NCBI RefSeq assembly: GCF_900604535.1
Contig: NZ_UWOT01000001.1
Span: forward strand, 310,001 to 374,000
Direction: 5' to 3'
Length of the DNA stretch: 64,000 nt
Source: Romboutsia_E sp900604535
GTDB taxonomy: Bacteria > Bacillota > Clostridia > Peptostreptococcales > Peptostreptococcaceae
Shown: piece by piece, positions 1 through 8,804 of the stretch
How the letters are laid out: the number at the start of each line of letters is the position of its first letter
How positions within the stretch are numbered: position 1 is the stretch's first letter
Program-made: the position numbers and the translations under genes
The notes under the pieces: generated by a model
Databases searched by the model: none
What the model was told of the DNA's origin: nothing
Seen by the model: the letters and a program-made list of their open reading frames with translations, nothing else

Positions 1-309
1 TGGAAAAACCCTTTTTCCTCTTTCTACTCTAGTACTAACACCTAGCCTATTAAACATATCTATTACATCATCATTAGTATATGTATAAAACGCACTATAT
101 AAAAACTTACCATTTGTAGGCACATTTTCTATTAACTCTTCAATGTCAGCTGCATTTGTTATATTACATCTTCCTTTTCCTGTTATTAATAATTTTCTTC
201 CAACTCTATGTTGCTTTTCAAGCAAAATAACATCCATTCCTCTATCCGCTGCTGTAGCAGCTGCCATCATACCAGCTGCTCCTGCTCCTATAACTACTAC
301 TTTTTTCAA
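1..309 (-). CDS. NAD(P)/FAD-dependent oxidoreductase, HI0933/BaiN family, N-terminal part
   Basis: Only the first 103 codons are present; the gene runs off the left edge. The product begins with a Rossmann FAD-binding motif, VVVIGAGAAGMMAAATAADR (about residues 4-23), followed by LLEKQHRVGRKLLITGKGRCN. That glycine/arginine signature is typical of the HI0933-like flavoproteins annotated as aminoacetone oxidase or NAD(P)/FAD oxidoreductases. The start is a TTG at 307-309, chosen because AAGGTGA sits four bases upstream (314-320) and the FAD motif begins directly after it; no in-frame ATG lies nearby. The exact substrate is unknown. The family call rests on the N-terminus only. Confidence 0.8.
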   Translation of the reverse strand, partial: MKKVVVIGAGAAGMMAAATAADRGMDVILLEKQHRVGRKLLITGKGRCNITNAADIEELIENVPTNGKFLYSAFYTYTNDDVIDMFNRLGVSTRVERGKRVFP

Positions 310-346
310 AAAATCACCTTCTATATCTTTCTGTCTTAATTTTCTT

Positions 347-1282
347 TTAGTTATCTAAATTTAAAACCTTAAACAAAGCAGGAACTCCTGCTACTGCATA
401 AAATACAACTATTGAGTATCTAATATAATTTGTTACCATATCAAAACTATCTATATTTGAAACATCAAAATAATTAGGTATAATACCTACTGTATACTTT
501 AATATTATATAAACTATACCTAAAGAAATTATACCAACTAAAAATCTCTTTATATTTATAATTAATGAACTTTCATTTTTTCTATTTTTACTAAAGTTTA
601 TATATCCTTTACTTTTTCTGTCTGTACTAAAGTTTATAAATATATCTTCTACTATGTAACCAAGTACAAAGCCTGTTAAAATTCCAAAATACTCTATGTA
701 CGACTCACCGTTTAAAAAATATCCTACTACTGAAAGCATAACTAAAAGTAATAGTAGTATCCAGTATTTTTTATTTTCATCTACGTAATCAAATATCTTT
801 ATTAAAACTATACTAAAAAATATTCCAAATATCCATCCAAAAGCTACATCTATAGGCCAATGAACAGCTAAATACAATCTAGATATCCCTACAGCTAAAA
901 TCATAATGATTCCAAGTATATACATCCAATTATTTTTTGCCAAAATCATAAAACTAGTCCAAAAACTAGTAGCTGTTTGTGTATGACCACTTGGGAAAGA
1001 ATATCCTGTAGCAGTTGATACTCTCAAAGATTCTAGTCCGTCTGTCCCTATTGGTCTAGGAGCTCTTACATATTCTTTTATTCCAGTATTTACAACAAAG
1101 TTTCCAATTAAAGAAAATAATATCCTTTGTCCAAACTTCTTATTTATACACCAATACATTAGTGCCGAAAATAATACTATAATAGGTACCTCTGTACTAA
1201 TTGTAAGAATTAAAAATAAAGCATTTAAAAGTGGTGACCTTATACTTTGTAAGTACATTAATATTTCTAACTGAATGCCCAT
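347..1282 (-). CDS. PAP2-family membrane phosphatase
   Basis: A 311-residue polytopic membrane protein with the three-part PAP2 acid phosphatase signature: KEYVRAPRP (first motif), PSGHTQ (second) and SRLYLAVHWPID (third). These supply the catalytic Arg, His and Asp residues. Family members dephosphorylate lipid phosphates such as undecaprenyl pyrophosphate or phosphatidic acid at the membrane surface. The N-terminal half holds the catalytic domain; the last 130 residues add hydrophobic helices, making it longer than minimal PAP2 proteins. AGGAGG lies just before the ATG at 1282. It is transcribed away from the ABC operon to its right, across about 200 bp. The substrate is not decidable from sequence. 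Confidence 0.85.
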   Translation of the reverse strand: MGIQLEILMYLQSIRSPLLNALFLILTISTEVPIIVLFSALMYWCINKKFGQRILFSLIGNFVVNTGIKEYVRAPRPIGTDGLESLRVSTATGYSFPSGHTQTATSFWTSFMILAKNNWMYILGIIMILAVGISRLYLAVHWPIDVAFGWIFGIFFSIVLIKIFDYVDENKKYWILLLLLVMLSVVGYFLNGESYIEYFGILTGFVLGYIVEDIFINFSTDRKSKGYINFSKNRKNESSLIINIKRFLVGIISLGIVYIILKYTVGIIPNYFDVSNIDSFDMVTNYIRYSIVVFYAVAGVPALFKVLNLDN

Positions 1283-1478
1283 ATTTGCTTTCCTCCTAAT
1301 AATTTCTACTTATTGCAATTATACATAATTTCATCAAATAAATACATCTTTATTTAATTGCATAATCTTATTTTAAGCTTTTATTATTAAATTATATAAA
1401 AAAGATAAAAATATAATTCCTTATAATAAAAAAAGCTATATATATTGATATACTCATATCAACTATATAGCTTTTAAT

Positions 1479-2636
1479 TTATATCTCTAAAATTTTCTCT
1501 TTTTTAATTCTTTTTACAATCATAAGTCCTAATATTCCAACTAATATAACGTATATTAGATGTAAACTATACTTGTAATAATAAGTAGAAGTTAAATATT
1601 TCATCCCCATATTATTTAACCATGTTCCAAGTACAAATAAAAGTGGTATTTGAATACCTATGGCACTTATATATGTATTTACTTTCGATGATACCAAAAT
1701 AGCTATCATACATGTTATAAATGCAATAATATAATTTAAAATTACTGATAAAATTATATATTGTCCAAAAGTCATATCATACCAAGATGCCATATCACTT
1801 ATAGCTGAGTTTATACTACAATCCCAGAACATATATGTATTATTTGATTTATAAACTATAAATAATATACCTAGCTGTACTGTTGCTATTATAAATGATG
1901 ATATTATACTTGCTATTATTTTCTTTTTAAAAAGTTTTCGTCCTATATTTGAACTATATTGAAGATAATTAACTTTATTTTTATTATCATTTATGAAAAT
2001 TGAAATTATCATAATAGGCACACAAATTAATATAAGTAATGTTATACCAAATATTAAACTATGATAATTACCAAGTATTCTAAAGTTTAAAGGAGAATAA
2101 GATGTATCACTATTAATAAGCTCTTCATGTCTTTGTTTTTGTGATGAACTTTCATCCATACCTCCTAGACCTACCCAAAAATCTTTATCATCATATCTTT
2201 CAATTACATAATCTAATTCTTGTAACTCCCAAAATAAATAATTATTTTCTTCAAAAAATAAATCTTCTTGTAATTTATCCAAATTTTTTCTAGCATTAGA
2301 ATCAAGAGTCTTATTTTCTTCTCTATTTAAATATTCATCATAAGTAGAAAGTCCTGAATTTATAAATTCATCTTTAGTTAATAAGTATTGTGTTGCTTTC
2401 TCTACTCTTTTTTCTCTATAATTTTTTAAATCTTTAAATTCTTCTTCATCCATTGATATTCCATATTTATTTAACATATATACACTAATATCATAAATAT
2501 ATTTATCTGATCCATTTGGAAAATACTCTATATTAAAACTTATAAATAATATCCATATTATAGCTGTGATTAAGGATATAATAACTATATTTATAGGTCT
2601 AAAAATTTTTTTTATTTCATTGTTAATTAAATTCAT
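1479..2636 (-). CDS. ABC-2 type transporter permease, second subunit
   Basis: A 385-residue membrane protein with one N-terminal helix (about residues 14-32), a long charged extracytoplasmic segment (about 40-185), and five or so hydrophobic helices to the C-terminus. This is the shape of ABC-2 permeases of the bacitracin/lantibiotic-export type. It follows the ATPase (3921-4793) and a related permease (2648-3917), all on the minus strand. Its ribosome-binding site AAAGGGAGAG overlaps the stop codon of that permease, so the three are translated as one operon. The two permeases share an IKKIxxP-like N-terminus and the same architecture, so they probably arose by duplication and act as a heterodimer. 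The cargo is unknown. Confidence 0.7.
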   Translation of the reverse strand: MNLINNEIKKIFRPINIVIISLITAIIWILFISFNIEYFPNGSDKYIYDISVYMLNKYGISMDEEEFKDLKNYREKRVEKATQYLLTKDEFINSGLSTYDEYLNREENKTLDSNARKNLDKLQEDLFFEENNYLFWELQELDYVIERYDDKDFWVGLGGMDESSSQKQRHEELINSDTSYSPLNFRILGNYHSLIFGITLLILICVPIMIISIFINDNKNKVNYLQYSSNIGRKLFKKKIIASIISSFIIATVQLGILFIVYKSNNTYMFWDCSINSAISDMASWYDMTFGQYIILSVILNYIIAFITCMIAILVSSKVNTYISAIGIQIPLLFVLGTWLNNMGMKYLTSTYYYKYSLHLIYVILVGILGLMIVKRIKKEKILEI

Positions 2637-2647
2637 AATCTCTCCCT

Positions 2648-3917
2648 TTAGCTTATGTCTTCTTTTTTAAATCTTTTAATAGTAAATATTGACCCTATAA
2701 CTATTAATAAAATATTAGTTATTAATGTAATCACTTCATAATTTTTCATTGTAAGTGGTCCCATATACATAAACCACATATGAGGATTTAATATTAATTG
2801 AAATATATTATATTGAGAATATATCAAAATTATAGAACTCTTGCTTAATATTTGAGGTATTATTAAGCTTATTCCAAATAATATAAAATATAAAAATCAC
2901 TAAATAACTATTTTTTATTAGGGTACAAATTATAAAAGCAATTGTACAGAATATAAGTGCACAAATAAGTATTATTAAACAACTTAAAACTAATCGTTCT
3001 ATGAAAGTATGATTTAATAAACTTATATATGGTAGTTTATATTCCCAATTAAATGCTGTACTTATAGGTATATTCCAAATTTGACTATAATCAAATGTAG
3101 TAAAATAAGATAGTAAAGTTCCTCCTAAGATAATGCAACTTACTAATAATGAGAAAATCATACAAACAACTAACTTGTCTTTAATATTTTTTCTACCTCT
3201 TTTGGTTGAATAAGCTAATAAATTGGTTTTACTATCAAATTCAAAATTTACTAAATAAGCTGTTATAAGTACTACCAAAATCATTATTTCATATATACAT
3301 TTCGATAAAGTTTCTCTAAATAATAAACTATGCATTCTATATGTACTTCCTAAGAAAAATAGATGTTTATGTTCATTAGTTGACTTTATTTCTTCAAATC
3401 TATCTGATAGATTCTGATAGTTTTTTCTTGCCATAGTAGCTGCTTGTCCACTAAGTCCATACCCTTGTATTTCTGATTCACCTATTTCTTTTATATTTAA
3501 CTCTTCATAAGACTTAATTAAATCAATACTAGCATTTGAGTATATTTCTAATAAGCTAACTTCATTAAAAAATTCCAACTCTTCACTAGTAAATACTCCA
3601 CCATCATAATTATTTGTATAGTATTCTTCGCTTATAATAAATTCGCTTATGCTGTTATAATTCTTATTTACTTTTTCTTTTGTTATTTTGTTAACTTCTT
3701 TTAAGCTCTCTTTATATTTATTTTTCATATTACTTATCATTTCATCATTTATCTCAGGTCCAAGTTCTAAAATAATTTTATTAATTATTTTTATATCTTC
3801 TTTGAAATATGATGAACTCAATATATTAACTATATTAAACAAAAGAAAAACTATAGTTAAACCAATAATCACGGGTGAGGATATTATCTTTTTAAATTCA
3901 TGTATCTTTATATCCAT
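2648..3917 (-). pseudogene. ABC-2 type transporter permease, frameshifted near its 3' end
   Basis: Read directly, translation starts at 3917 and stops at 2808 (369 residues). The last 25 or so of those residues are polar and out of character. Reading one base later from about 2876-2896 restores a membrane-like C-terminus that ends with FTIKRFKKEDIS and a stop at 2648, immediately before the next gene's ribosome-binding site. The span of 1270 bases is a multiple of three plus one, as expected for one extra base. The switch lies at short T runs on the coding strand (2885-2888 and 2892-2896). The restored product would be 422 residues with an N-terminal helix, a long extracytoplasmic loop and several C-terminal helices. 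It starts four bases after the ATPase stop. This is either a real lesion or a sequencing indel. Confidence 0.75.
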
Positions 3918-3920
3918 AAG

Positions 3921-4793
3921 CTATACTCCCACAAAATCATCTTTATATTCATATAAAAATACATCTTCTAAATTTGGATAAACTAAATCCCAATTTTTAT
4001 TACAAGACTCTTCACATATAAATCTTACTTTAACTTTTTTATGTTCTTGTTTTTCTGATAGTAATAAATATTTTCTTCTAAAATCATTTATATCTTTATT
4101 TTCTATTTCTGTTTCAAATACTTTTCCATGTAGTTTTTCACAAATATTATCTATAGTATCTTTATAAAGTAATTCTTTATCTTTAATCATTACTATTTCA
4201 TTTGATATAAATTCAATATCTGAAACTATATGAGTAGATACTATTATTATTCTATTTCTTGATAATTCACTAAGTAAATTTCTAAATCTTGCTCGTTCTT
4301 TTGGGTCTAGTCCTGCTGTTGGTTCATCTAAAATTAATATTTTAGGATCATTTAAAAGAGCTTGAGCTATACCTACTCTTTGTATCATACCACCTGAAAA
4401 TTTCTTCATTTTTTTATCTGCCACATCTTCAAGAGCTACTAACTTTAATAATTGTTTTATTTTTTCCTTAGCAACTGATTTTTCTATTCCTTTTAATGCT
4501 GCTAAATACATCAAGAATTTATTTGGTGAGTAATTTTTGTAATAACCAAAATCTTGAGGTAAATATCCTAATATATCTCTATATCTTTCATCCATAGCTA
4601 CTATATTCTCTCCTTTATAAAGAATTTCACCTTCACTTGGGAAAATTAAAGTTGCTATCATTTTTATTAAAGTAGTCTTTCCTGCTCCATTTGGTGCAAG
4701 AAGTCCATATACTCCATTTTCAAATTCCATATTTATATTATCTAGAGCTGTAAAATCTTTATATCTCTTCGTTACATTTTTTATTGTTAACAT
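3921..4793 (-). CDS. ABC transporter ATP-binding protein, drug/peptide export type
   Basis: A 290-residue ATPase with Walker A LAPNGAGKTT (about residues 33-42), a Q-loop in YLPQDFGYYKN, the signature FSGGMIQR, Walker B ILILDEPTAGLD and the switch histidine in VSTHIVSD. The C-terminal 80 residues form an extra domain common in antimicrobial-export ATPases. GGAGG precedes the ATG. It heads the operon with the two ABC-2 permeases and lies downstream of an ECF sigma factor and its membrane partner. That suggests, but does not prove, that the transporter is part of an envelope-stress or antimicrobial-resistance response. Confidence 0.9.
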   Translation of the reverse strand: MLTIKNVTKRYKDFTALDNINMEFENGVYGLLAPNGAGKTTLIKMIATLIFPSEGEILYKGENIVAMDERYRDILGYLPQDFGYYKNYSPNKFLMYLAALKGIEKSVAKEKIKQLLKLVALEDVADKKMKKFSGGMIQRVGIAQALLNDPKILILDEPTAGLDPKERARFRNLLSELSRNRIIIVSTHIVSDIEFISNEIVMIKDKELLYKDTIDNICEKLHGKVFETEIENKDINDFRRKYLLLSEKQEHKKVKVRFICEESCNKNWDLVYPNLEDVFLYEYKDDFVGV

Positions 4794-4908
4794 GAGTTTC
4801 CTCCATAGTTTATTAAGTATATATTTAATTGCAATTAAATTTGTATCATATATTTATTCGTATTAAGTTTTAAAATAGTTTTATTTTTATAAATTTATTT
4901 TTATTTTT

Positions 4909-5661
4909 CTATATCGTATTACTGTCATATGTCTTGTTGTATCTTGATAAAATTTTTATATTTTTTATATAAACCCACATTGATGCTATAGTTACCAGTA
5001 AATAAACTACACTTGGTATAGTTTCTAAAAACACAAAATATATATCTTCACTTAATATAAGTAAAGTAGCATTAGATATTATCCAGCTTATTACAACTAT
5101 ATATTTAACTAGTACATTTTTCACTTTCACTATTGAATATAAAAGAATAGCTGAGAATAAAAATATTGATGTTATACCAATCATCATTCCTTTTAATAAA
5201 TTTATTTGATTATACAAACCTAAAATAAATACACTACTTAAAAGCATTGATATTACACTAAAAACTATCATTCTAAGTGCTGATACTTGGTGTATATTAT
5301 ATTTACAAATCATCTCAATATCAAAAGTGTTATTTTCTATTACATTAACAAATGAAAATATATTTGTTAATAAATAATAAAGTGGCGAAATTATAAATAT
5401 AAAAGTATAAATACGCTCTTGTGATATAAAGTAATTGTGTCTAATAGACACTACTCCATAAGCTAAAATTGAAACTAATAATATTCCTATAAAAGTTAAC
5501 TCTGTAAAATCATGAAATAAATTTTTAAATCCTATTTTTTGATACATATTTTTTACATATGAATAAAAAGATTCTTTTTTCTCTAATCCCTCATCTAAAA
5601 TAAAGCTAATTTCTTTTCTTATTTCTAAGTTATTTGGCATATCTATATCAAACTTATCCAT
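4909..5661 (-). CDS. Membrane protein paired with an ECF sigma factor, possible anti-sigma factor
   Basis: A 250-residue protein with a charged cytoplasmic N-terminus of about 50 residues and six or so hydrophobic helices. It begins nine bases after the stop of the ECF sigma gene (5671-6216), so the two are co-transcribed and probably co-translated. Genes in this position often encode the membrane anti-sigma factor, and the soluble N-terminus could bind the sigma factor. No zinc-binding HxxxCxxC anti-sigma motif is visible, so the role is inferred from position only. The ABC operon follows about 115 bases further on. Confidence 0.6.
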   Translation of the reverse strand: MDKFDIDMPNNLEIRKEISFILDEGLEKKESFYSYVKNMYQKIGFKNLFHDFTELTFIGILLVSILAYGVVSIRHNYFISQERIYTFIFIISPLYYLLTNIFSFVNVIENNTFDIEMICKYNIHQVSALRMIVFSVISMLLSSVFILGLYNQINLLKGMMIGITSIFLFSAILLYSIVKVKNVLVKYIVVISWIISNATLLILSEDIYFVFLETIPSVVYLLVTIASMWVYIKNIKILSRYNKTYDSNTI

Positions 5662-5670
5662 ACTAACCTC

Positions 5671-6216
5671 CTAAACTTCATTAAATTCGTTCTTAATCTT
5701 TTTTATAATTGAATAGTATTTAGTCTTAACAGTTGATTCACTCACATCTAATATTTTTGATATTTCTAAAAAAGTAAATTCCATAAAAATCTTCAATCTA
5801 AAAATTTCTTGATGCTCACCACTTAACTTATTTACTATATTTTGTATCTTTTTTAAATCTTCTTTATGCTCTAAATTAATTGTAAAATTACTCTTATCTT
5901 CTACTTCTTTTTCATCTATATCGTCCAACATAGTTGAATACTTATAATTTTTTGACCTAAAATAATCAACTACCTTATTAGTAGCAATCCTATAAATCCA
6001 TGTCCTAAAAGATGCTTTATTTTCATCAAAACTATGCAAACTCTTAAGCATACTTATAAAAATTTCTTGTGTTAAATCCATAGATAATTCTTTATCACTT
6101 GTCTGTTTGTAGACATAAATATAAATTTCTTTATAATAATTAGAAATTAGTTCATCTGCAGCCTTCCTGCTATTTCGTTTTCTTATCTTCTTAATAAGTC
6201 TTAAATCCTTATCCAT
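5671..6216 (-). CDS. RNA polymerase sigma factor, ECF subfamily
   Basis: 181 residues. Region 2 spans about residues 20-90, with LTQEIFISMLKSLHSF and the promoter-melting stretch FRTWIYRIATNKVVDYFR. Region 4 spans about 120-175, with the helix-turn-helix EFTFLEISKILDVSESTVKT. The two are joined by a short acidic linker, and there is no region 1 or 3, the usual ECF layout. GAGGGTGG lies before the ATG. It is the first gene of a two-gene unit with a membrane protein and sits upstream of an ABC export operon. Its target promoters cannot be read from this window. Confidence 0.9.
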   Translation of the reverse strand: MDKDLRLIKKIRKRNSRKAADELISNYYKEIYIYVYKQTSDKELSMDLTQEIFISMLKSLHSFDENKASFRTWIYRIATNKVVDYFRSKNYKYSTMLDDIDEKEVEDKSNFTINLEHKEDLKKIQNIVNKLSGEHQEIFRLKIFMEFTFLEISKILDVSESTVKTKYYSIIKKIKNEFNEV

Positions 6217-6283
6217 TTTCCACCCTCATCTATTTTCTTCTAGTTATATATTCGTAAATAAAGTACTAAAAGTTTTAATTACA

Positions 6284-6312
6284 TAAAAAAATGATCTATA
6301 AATAGATCACTT
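6284..6312 (-). terminator. Hairpin with U-tract in the leader of the ECF sigma gene
   Basis: On the minus strand a stem AGTGATCTA / TAGATCATT with a four-base loop is followed by seven T residues. It lies between the hpt terminator and the sigma gene start (6216). It would end or attenuate transcription entering the sigma gene from upstream. Confidence 0.55.
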
Positions 6313-6390
6313 TAACTGACATCTGACTATATCAGCTTTTATATTCAAATTTATTTTCTCGGTTTTAACTTAATATAAACTTATTATAAT

Positions 6391-6427
6391 AAAAAAGCCA
6401 CTTAAGATAAATATCTTAAATGACTTT
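6391..6427 (-). terminator. Rho-independent terminator of hpt
   Basis: On the minus strand a stem of about 14 bp (AAGTCATTTAAGATA paired with TATCTTAAGTGGCTT, including one G-U pair) is followed by TTTTTT. It begins about 27 bases after the hpt stop codon. Confidence 0.85.
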
Positions 6428-6453
6428 TCCTAGATAAAATTTATATAATAACC

Positions 6454-6984
6454 TTATTCTTCAACATCTTCTACTATACCTATATATGGTAAGTTTCTAT
6501 ATTTTTCAGCATAATCTATACCATATCCAACTATGAATTTATCTTCTATAACAAATCCAACATAGTCAACATGTATATTAGCTTTTCTTCTTTGTGGTTT
6601 ATCTAATAAAGTACATAACTTTAAAGATTTTGGATTTCTTGTTTTTAAAGCTGCAACTAAGTTGCTTAAAGTTAATCCTGAATCTATTATATCTTCAACG
6701 ATTAGTACATTTCTTCCTTCTATATCAACATCTAAGTCTTTTAATATCTTAACTGTTCCAGAAGATTCAGTTGAGTTACCATAACTTGATACACTCATAA
6801 AATCCATATTTACATCTAAATCTATATTTCTAATTAGGTCCGCTACAAAAACGCTAGCACCCTTAAGTATTCCTACTACTAATAGATCTTCACCTTGAAA
6901 ATCTTTTTCTATTTTCTTTGCTATTTCATATACTTTCGCTTTTATTTCTTCTTCAGATAACATTACTCCAGTAACTTTGAACAT
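6454..6984 (-). CDS. hpt: Hypoxanthine phosphoribosyltransferase
   Basis: A 176-residue purine-salvage enzyme that transfers phosphoribose from PRPP to hypoxanthine or guanine. The type I PRPP-binding motif VLIVEDIIDSGLTL is at about residues 100-113. The N-terminal loop LVVGILKGASVFVADL and the C-terminal base-binding segment VGFVIEDKFIVGYGIDY, both conserved in Hpt proteins, are present. Length is normal for the family. AGGAGGG precedes the ATG. It is a single-gene unit with its own terminator. Promoter elements were not resolved. Confidence 0.95.
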   Translation of the reverse strand: MFKVTGVMLSEEEIKAKVYEIAKKIEKDFQGEDLLVVGILKGASVFVADLIRNIDLDVNMDFMSVSSYGNSTESSGTVKILKDLDVDIEGRNVLIVEDIIDSGLTLSNLVAALKTRNPKSLKLCTLLDKPQRRKANIHVDYVGFVIEDKFIVGYGIDYAEKYRNLPYIGIVEDVEE

Positions 6985-7213
6985 ATTGCCCTCCTGATTA
7001 TTTCCGTATGTTTTACTTTATCAGTATATCATAAAACTGTATTTTTTTGAATATTTTTATTCATTTTTATTTTATAATTCGTATTTTTATTTTATTTATT
7101 AAAGATTGCCTTAAAATCTTGGCTTAAATTTTTTATTTGTATTATACTCTATGTATACACATAATAATTATATATATATTATGTCCACTTATGACTATTT
7201 AGGAGGAAATTTA

Positions 7214-8293
7214 ATGAGTGTAAATCATGGAGCAAACTTATATGATTTATCTAGCAAATACGGTTTTTCAAAAGAAGAATTTATGGACTTTAGCTCTAAT
7301 ATAAATCCTTTTGGTACATCAACTCTTGCTAAAGAATTTATTATAAATAATATTGATATAGTATCAATGTACCCAGATCCAAATTATAAAAATTTAAAAA
7401 AATCTATTTCTAGTTATTGTAATTGTCTACAAAACAATATAGTTTTAGGAAGTGGTGCTACAGAGCTTATATCTTCATTTATAAAAACTATAAATCCTAA
7501 AAGTGCATTATTATTATCACCAGCTTATTCAGAATATGAAAATGAACTATCTAAAATAAACTGTGATATTACGAAGTACTTTGCTAGATATGAAAAAGAC
7601 TTTAAAATAAATGTTTTTGAGTTAATTGATAATATAAAAGAAAATAACTACGATTTAGTGATAGTATGTAATCCTAACAATCCTACTGGATTTACTTTCT
7701 CTTGTGATGAGATTAAGCAAATTTTAAGTTCTACATCATCTTTTGTAATGATTGATGAAACTTATGTAGAGTTTACAGATACTAGTGTATTTTCTTGTAC
7801 TAAGTTAGTAGATACATATAAAAACTTATTTGTAATAAGAGGTACATCTAAATTCTTTTCTACTCCAGGTTTAAGACTTGGTTATGGACTTATTGGTAAT
7901 GAAGATGTTAAAAACAGTATAAATTCACACTTAGATTTATGGAATGTAAATATAGTGGCTTCTTCTATGGGTGAAATTATGTTTAAAGATAAAAACTTTA
8001 TAGACCATTGTAGTGATATTATTCTTAGAGAAAGAGATTTTTTAATTAATGAATTAAGTAAGATAATTGATTTGCATGTATATGAAAGTAATGGTAACTT
8101 TATTTTATGTAAAATAAAATCAAAATCTATTACTGCTAAAATTTTAAGAGAAAAACTTATCTCTAAGAAAATTATAATTAGAGATTGTGCTTCTTTTGAT
8201 GGGTTAGATGAGTATTTCTTTAGGGTGTGTATTTTAAAACCTGATGAAAATAAACTTTTACTTAAATCTATTAAAGAAGTTTTTAATGCATAA
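7214..8293 (+). CDS. PLP-dependent aminotransferase, HisC/CobD-like
   Basis: A 359-residue fold-type I PLP enzyme. The N-terminus (HGANLYDLSS, MDFSSNINPFG) matches the opening of threonine-phosphate decarboxylase (CobD) and histidinol-phosphate aminotransferase relatives. NPNNPTG and DETYVEF (PLP-pyridine contact) and the lysine motif GTSKFFSTPGLRLGY follow in order. The open frame extends back to 7151, but the ATG at 7214 is preferred because TAGGAGG lies just before it. No cobalamin or histidine genes are nearby, so the substrate stays open. It is the only plus-strand gene in this part and ends at a strong hairpin shared with the convergent DUF1232 gene. Confidence 0.8.
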   Translation: MSVNHGANLYDLSSKYGFSKEEFMDFSSNINPFGTSTLAKEFIINNIDIVSMYPDPNYKNLKKSISSYCNCLQNNIVLGSGATELISSFIKTINPKSALLLSPAYSEYENELSKINCDITKYFARYEKDFKINVFELIDNIKENNYDLVIVCNPNNPTGFTFSCDEIKQILSSTSSFVMIDETYVEFTDTSVFSCTKLVDTYKNLFVIRGTSKFFSTPGLRLGYGLIGNEDVKNSINSHLDLWNVNIVASSMGEIMFKDKNFIDHCSDIILRERDFLINELSKIIDLHVYESNGNFILCKIKSKSITAKILREKLISKKIIIRDCASFDGLDEYFFRVCILKPDENKLLLKSIKEVFNA

Positions 8294-8295
8294 TA

Positions 8296-8334
8296 AAAAT
8301 GTATCAACTATAAAAGTAGTTGATACATTTTTTA
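8296..8334. terminator. Bidirectional terminator between convergent genes
   Basis: The stem AATGTATCAACT / AGTTGATACATT has an eight-base loop, a run of T on the right and A on the left. It can end both the aminotransferase gene (plus) and the DUF1232 gene (minus). Confidence 0.85.
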
Positions 8335-8354
8335 ATTTTATCTTAATTTATCTT

Positions 8355-8741
8355 TTACTCATCATCTTTTATTTCAAAATCAACATTTTCTATTATATTT
8401 GGATCTTTAGTTCCTTTTATCATAGATTTATATTTTTCTATTTCTTCACTAATAATTCCAAGACTCCAAAGTAAAACAAGTGCGTCATCAGCAAGTCCAA
8501 ATGCCCCTAAAAATATCTCTGGAATAAAGTCAATCGCTGATACAAAGTATAAAACCGTCACAGCAATAGAAAAAACAACCTTAAGTTTGCTAATTATACT
8601 AACTCTATTATCAGTCATAAAATCTGGTATTTTAAAAATATTAACTATAAAAAGTAATCCAAATTTAGAATTTTTAAATCTTACTAAAATCTTTTTTAAT
8701 TTATCTAGCAATAAATTTAATATATATGCTAATTTTTCCAT
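8355..8741 (-). CDS. DUF1232 (YkvA-family) membrane protein
   Basis: 128 residues. The centre (about 60-110) carries the DUF1232 signature, a hydrophobic stretch with YFVSAIDFIPEIFLGAFGLADDA: the DFIP and DD motifs of this small membrane family. The role of the family is not well defined. The N-terminal 45 residues are basic and amphipathic, and the C-terminus is acidic. TAGGAG precedes the ATG. It is convergent with the aminotransferase and stands alone. Confidence 0.8.
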   Translation of the reverse strand: MEKLAYILNLLLDKLKKILVRFKNSKFGLLFIVNIFKIPDFMTDNRVSIISKLKVVFSIAVTVLYFVSAIDFIPEIFLGAFGLADDALVLLWSLGIISEEIEKYKSMIKGTKDPNIIENVDFEIKDDE

Positions 8742-8804
8742 TTTCTACTCCTATAATATATAATTTAACTTTTATTATACATTATAAAGTATCTTATATA
8801 AATA

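Noticed and set aside
143..358. Plus-strand open frame over the start of the first gene
   Set aside because: It is antisense to a clear FAD-binding N-terminus, and its protein is low-complexity without a family pattern.
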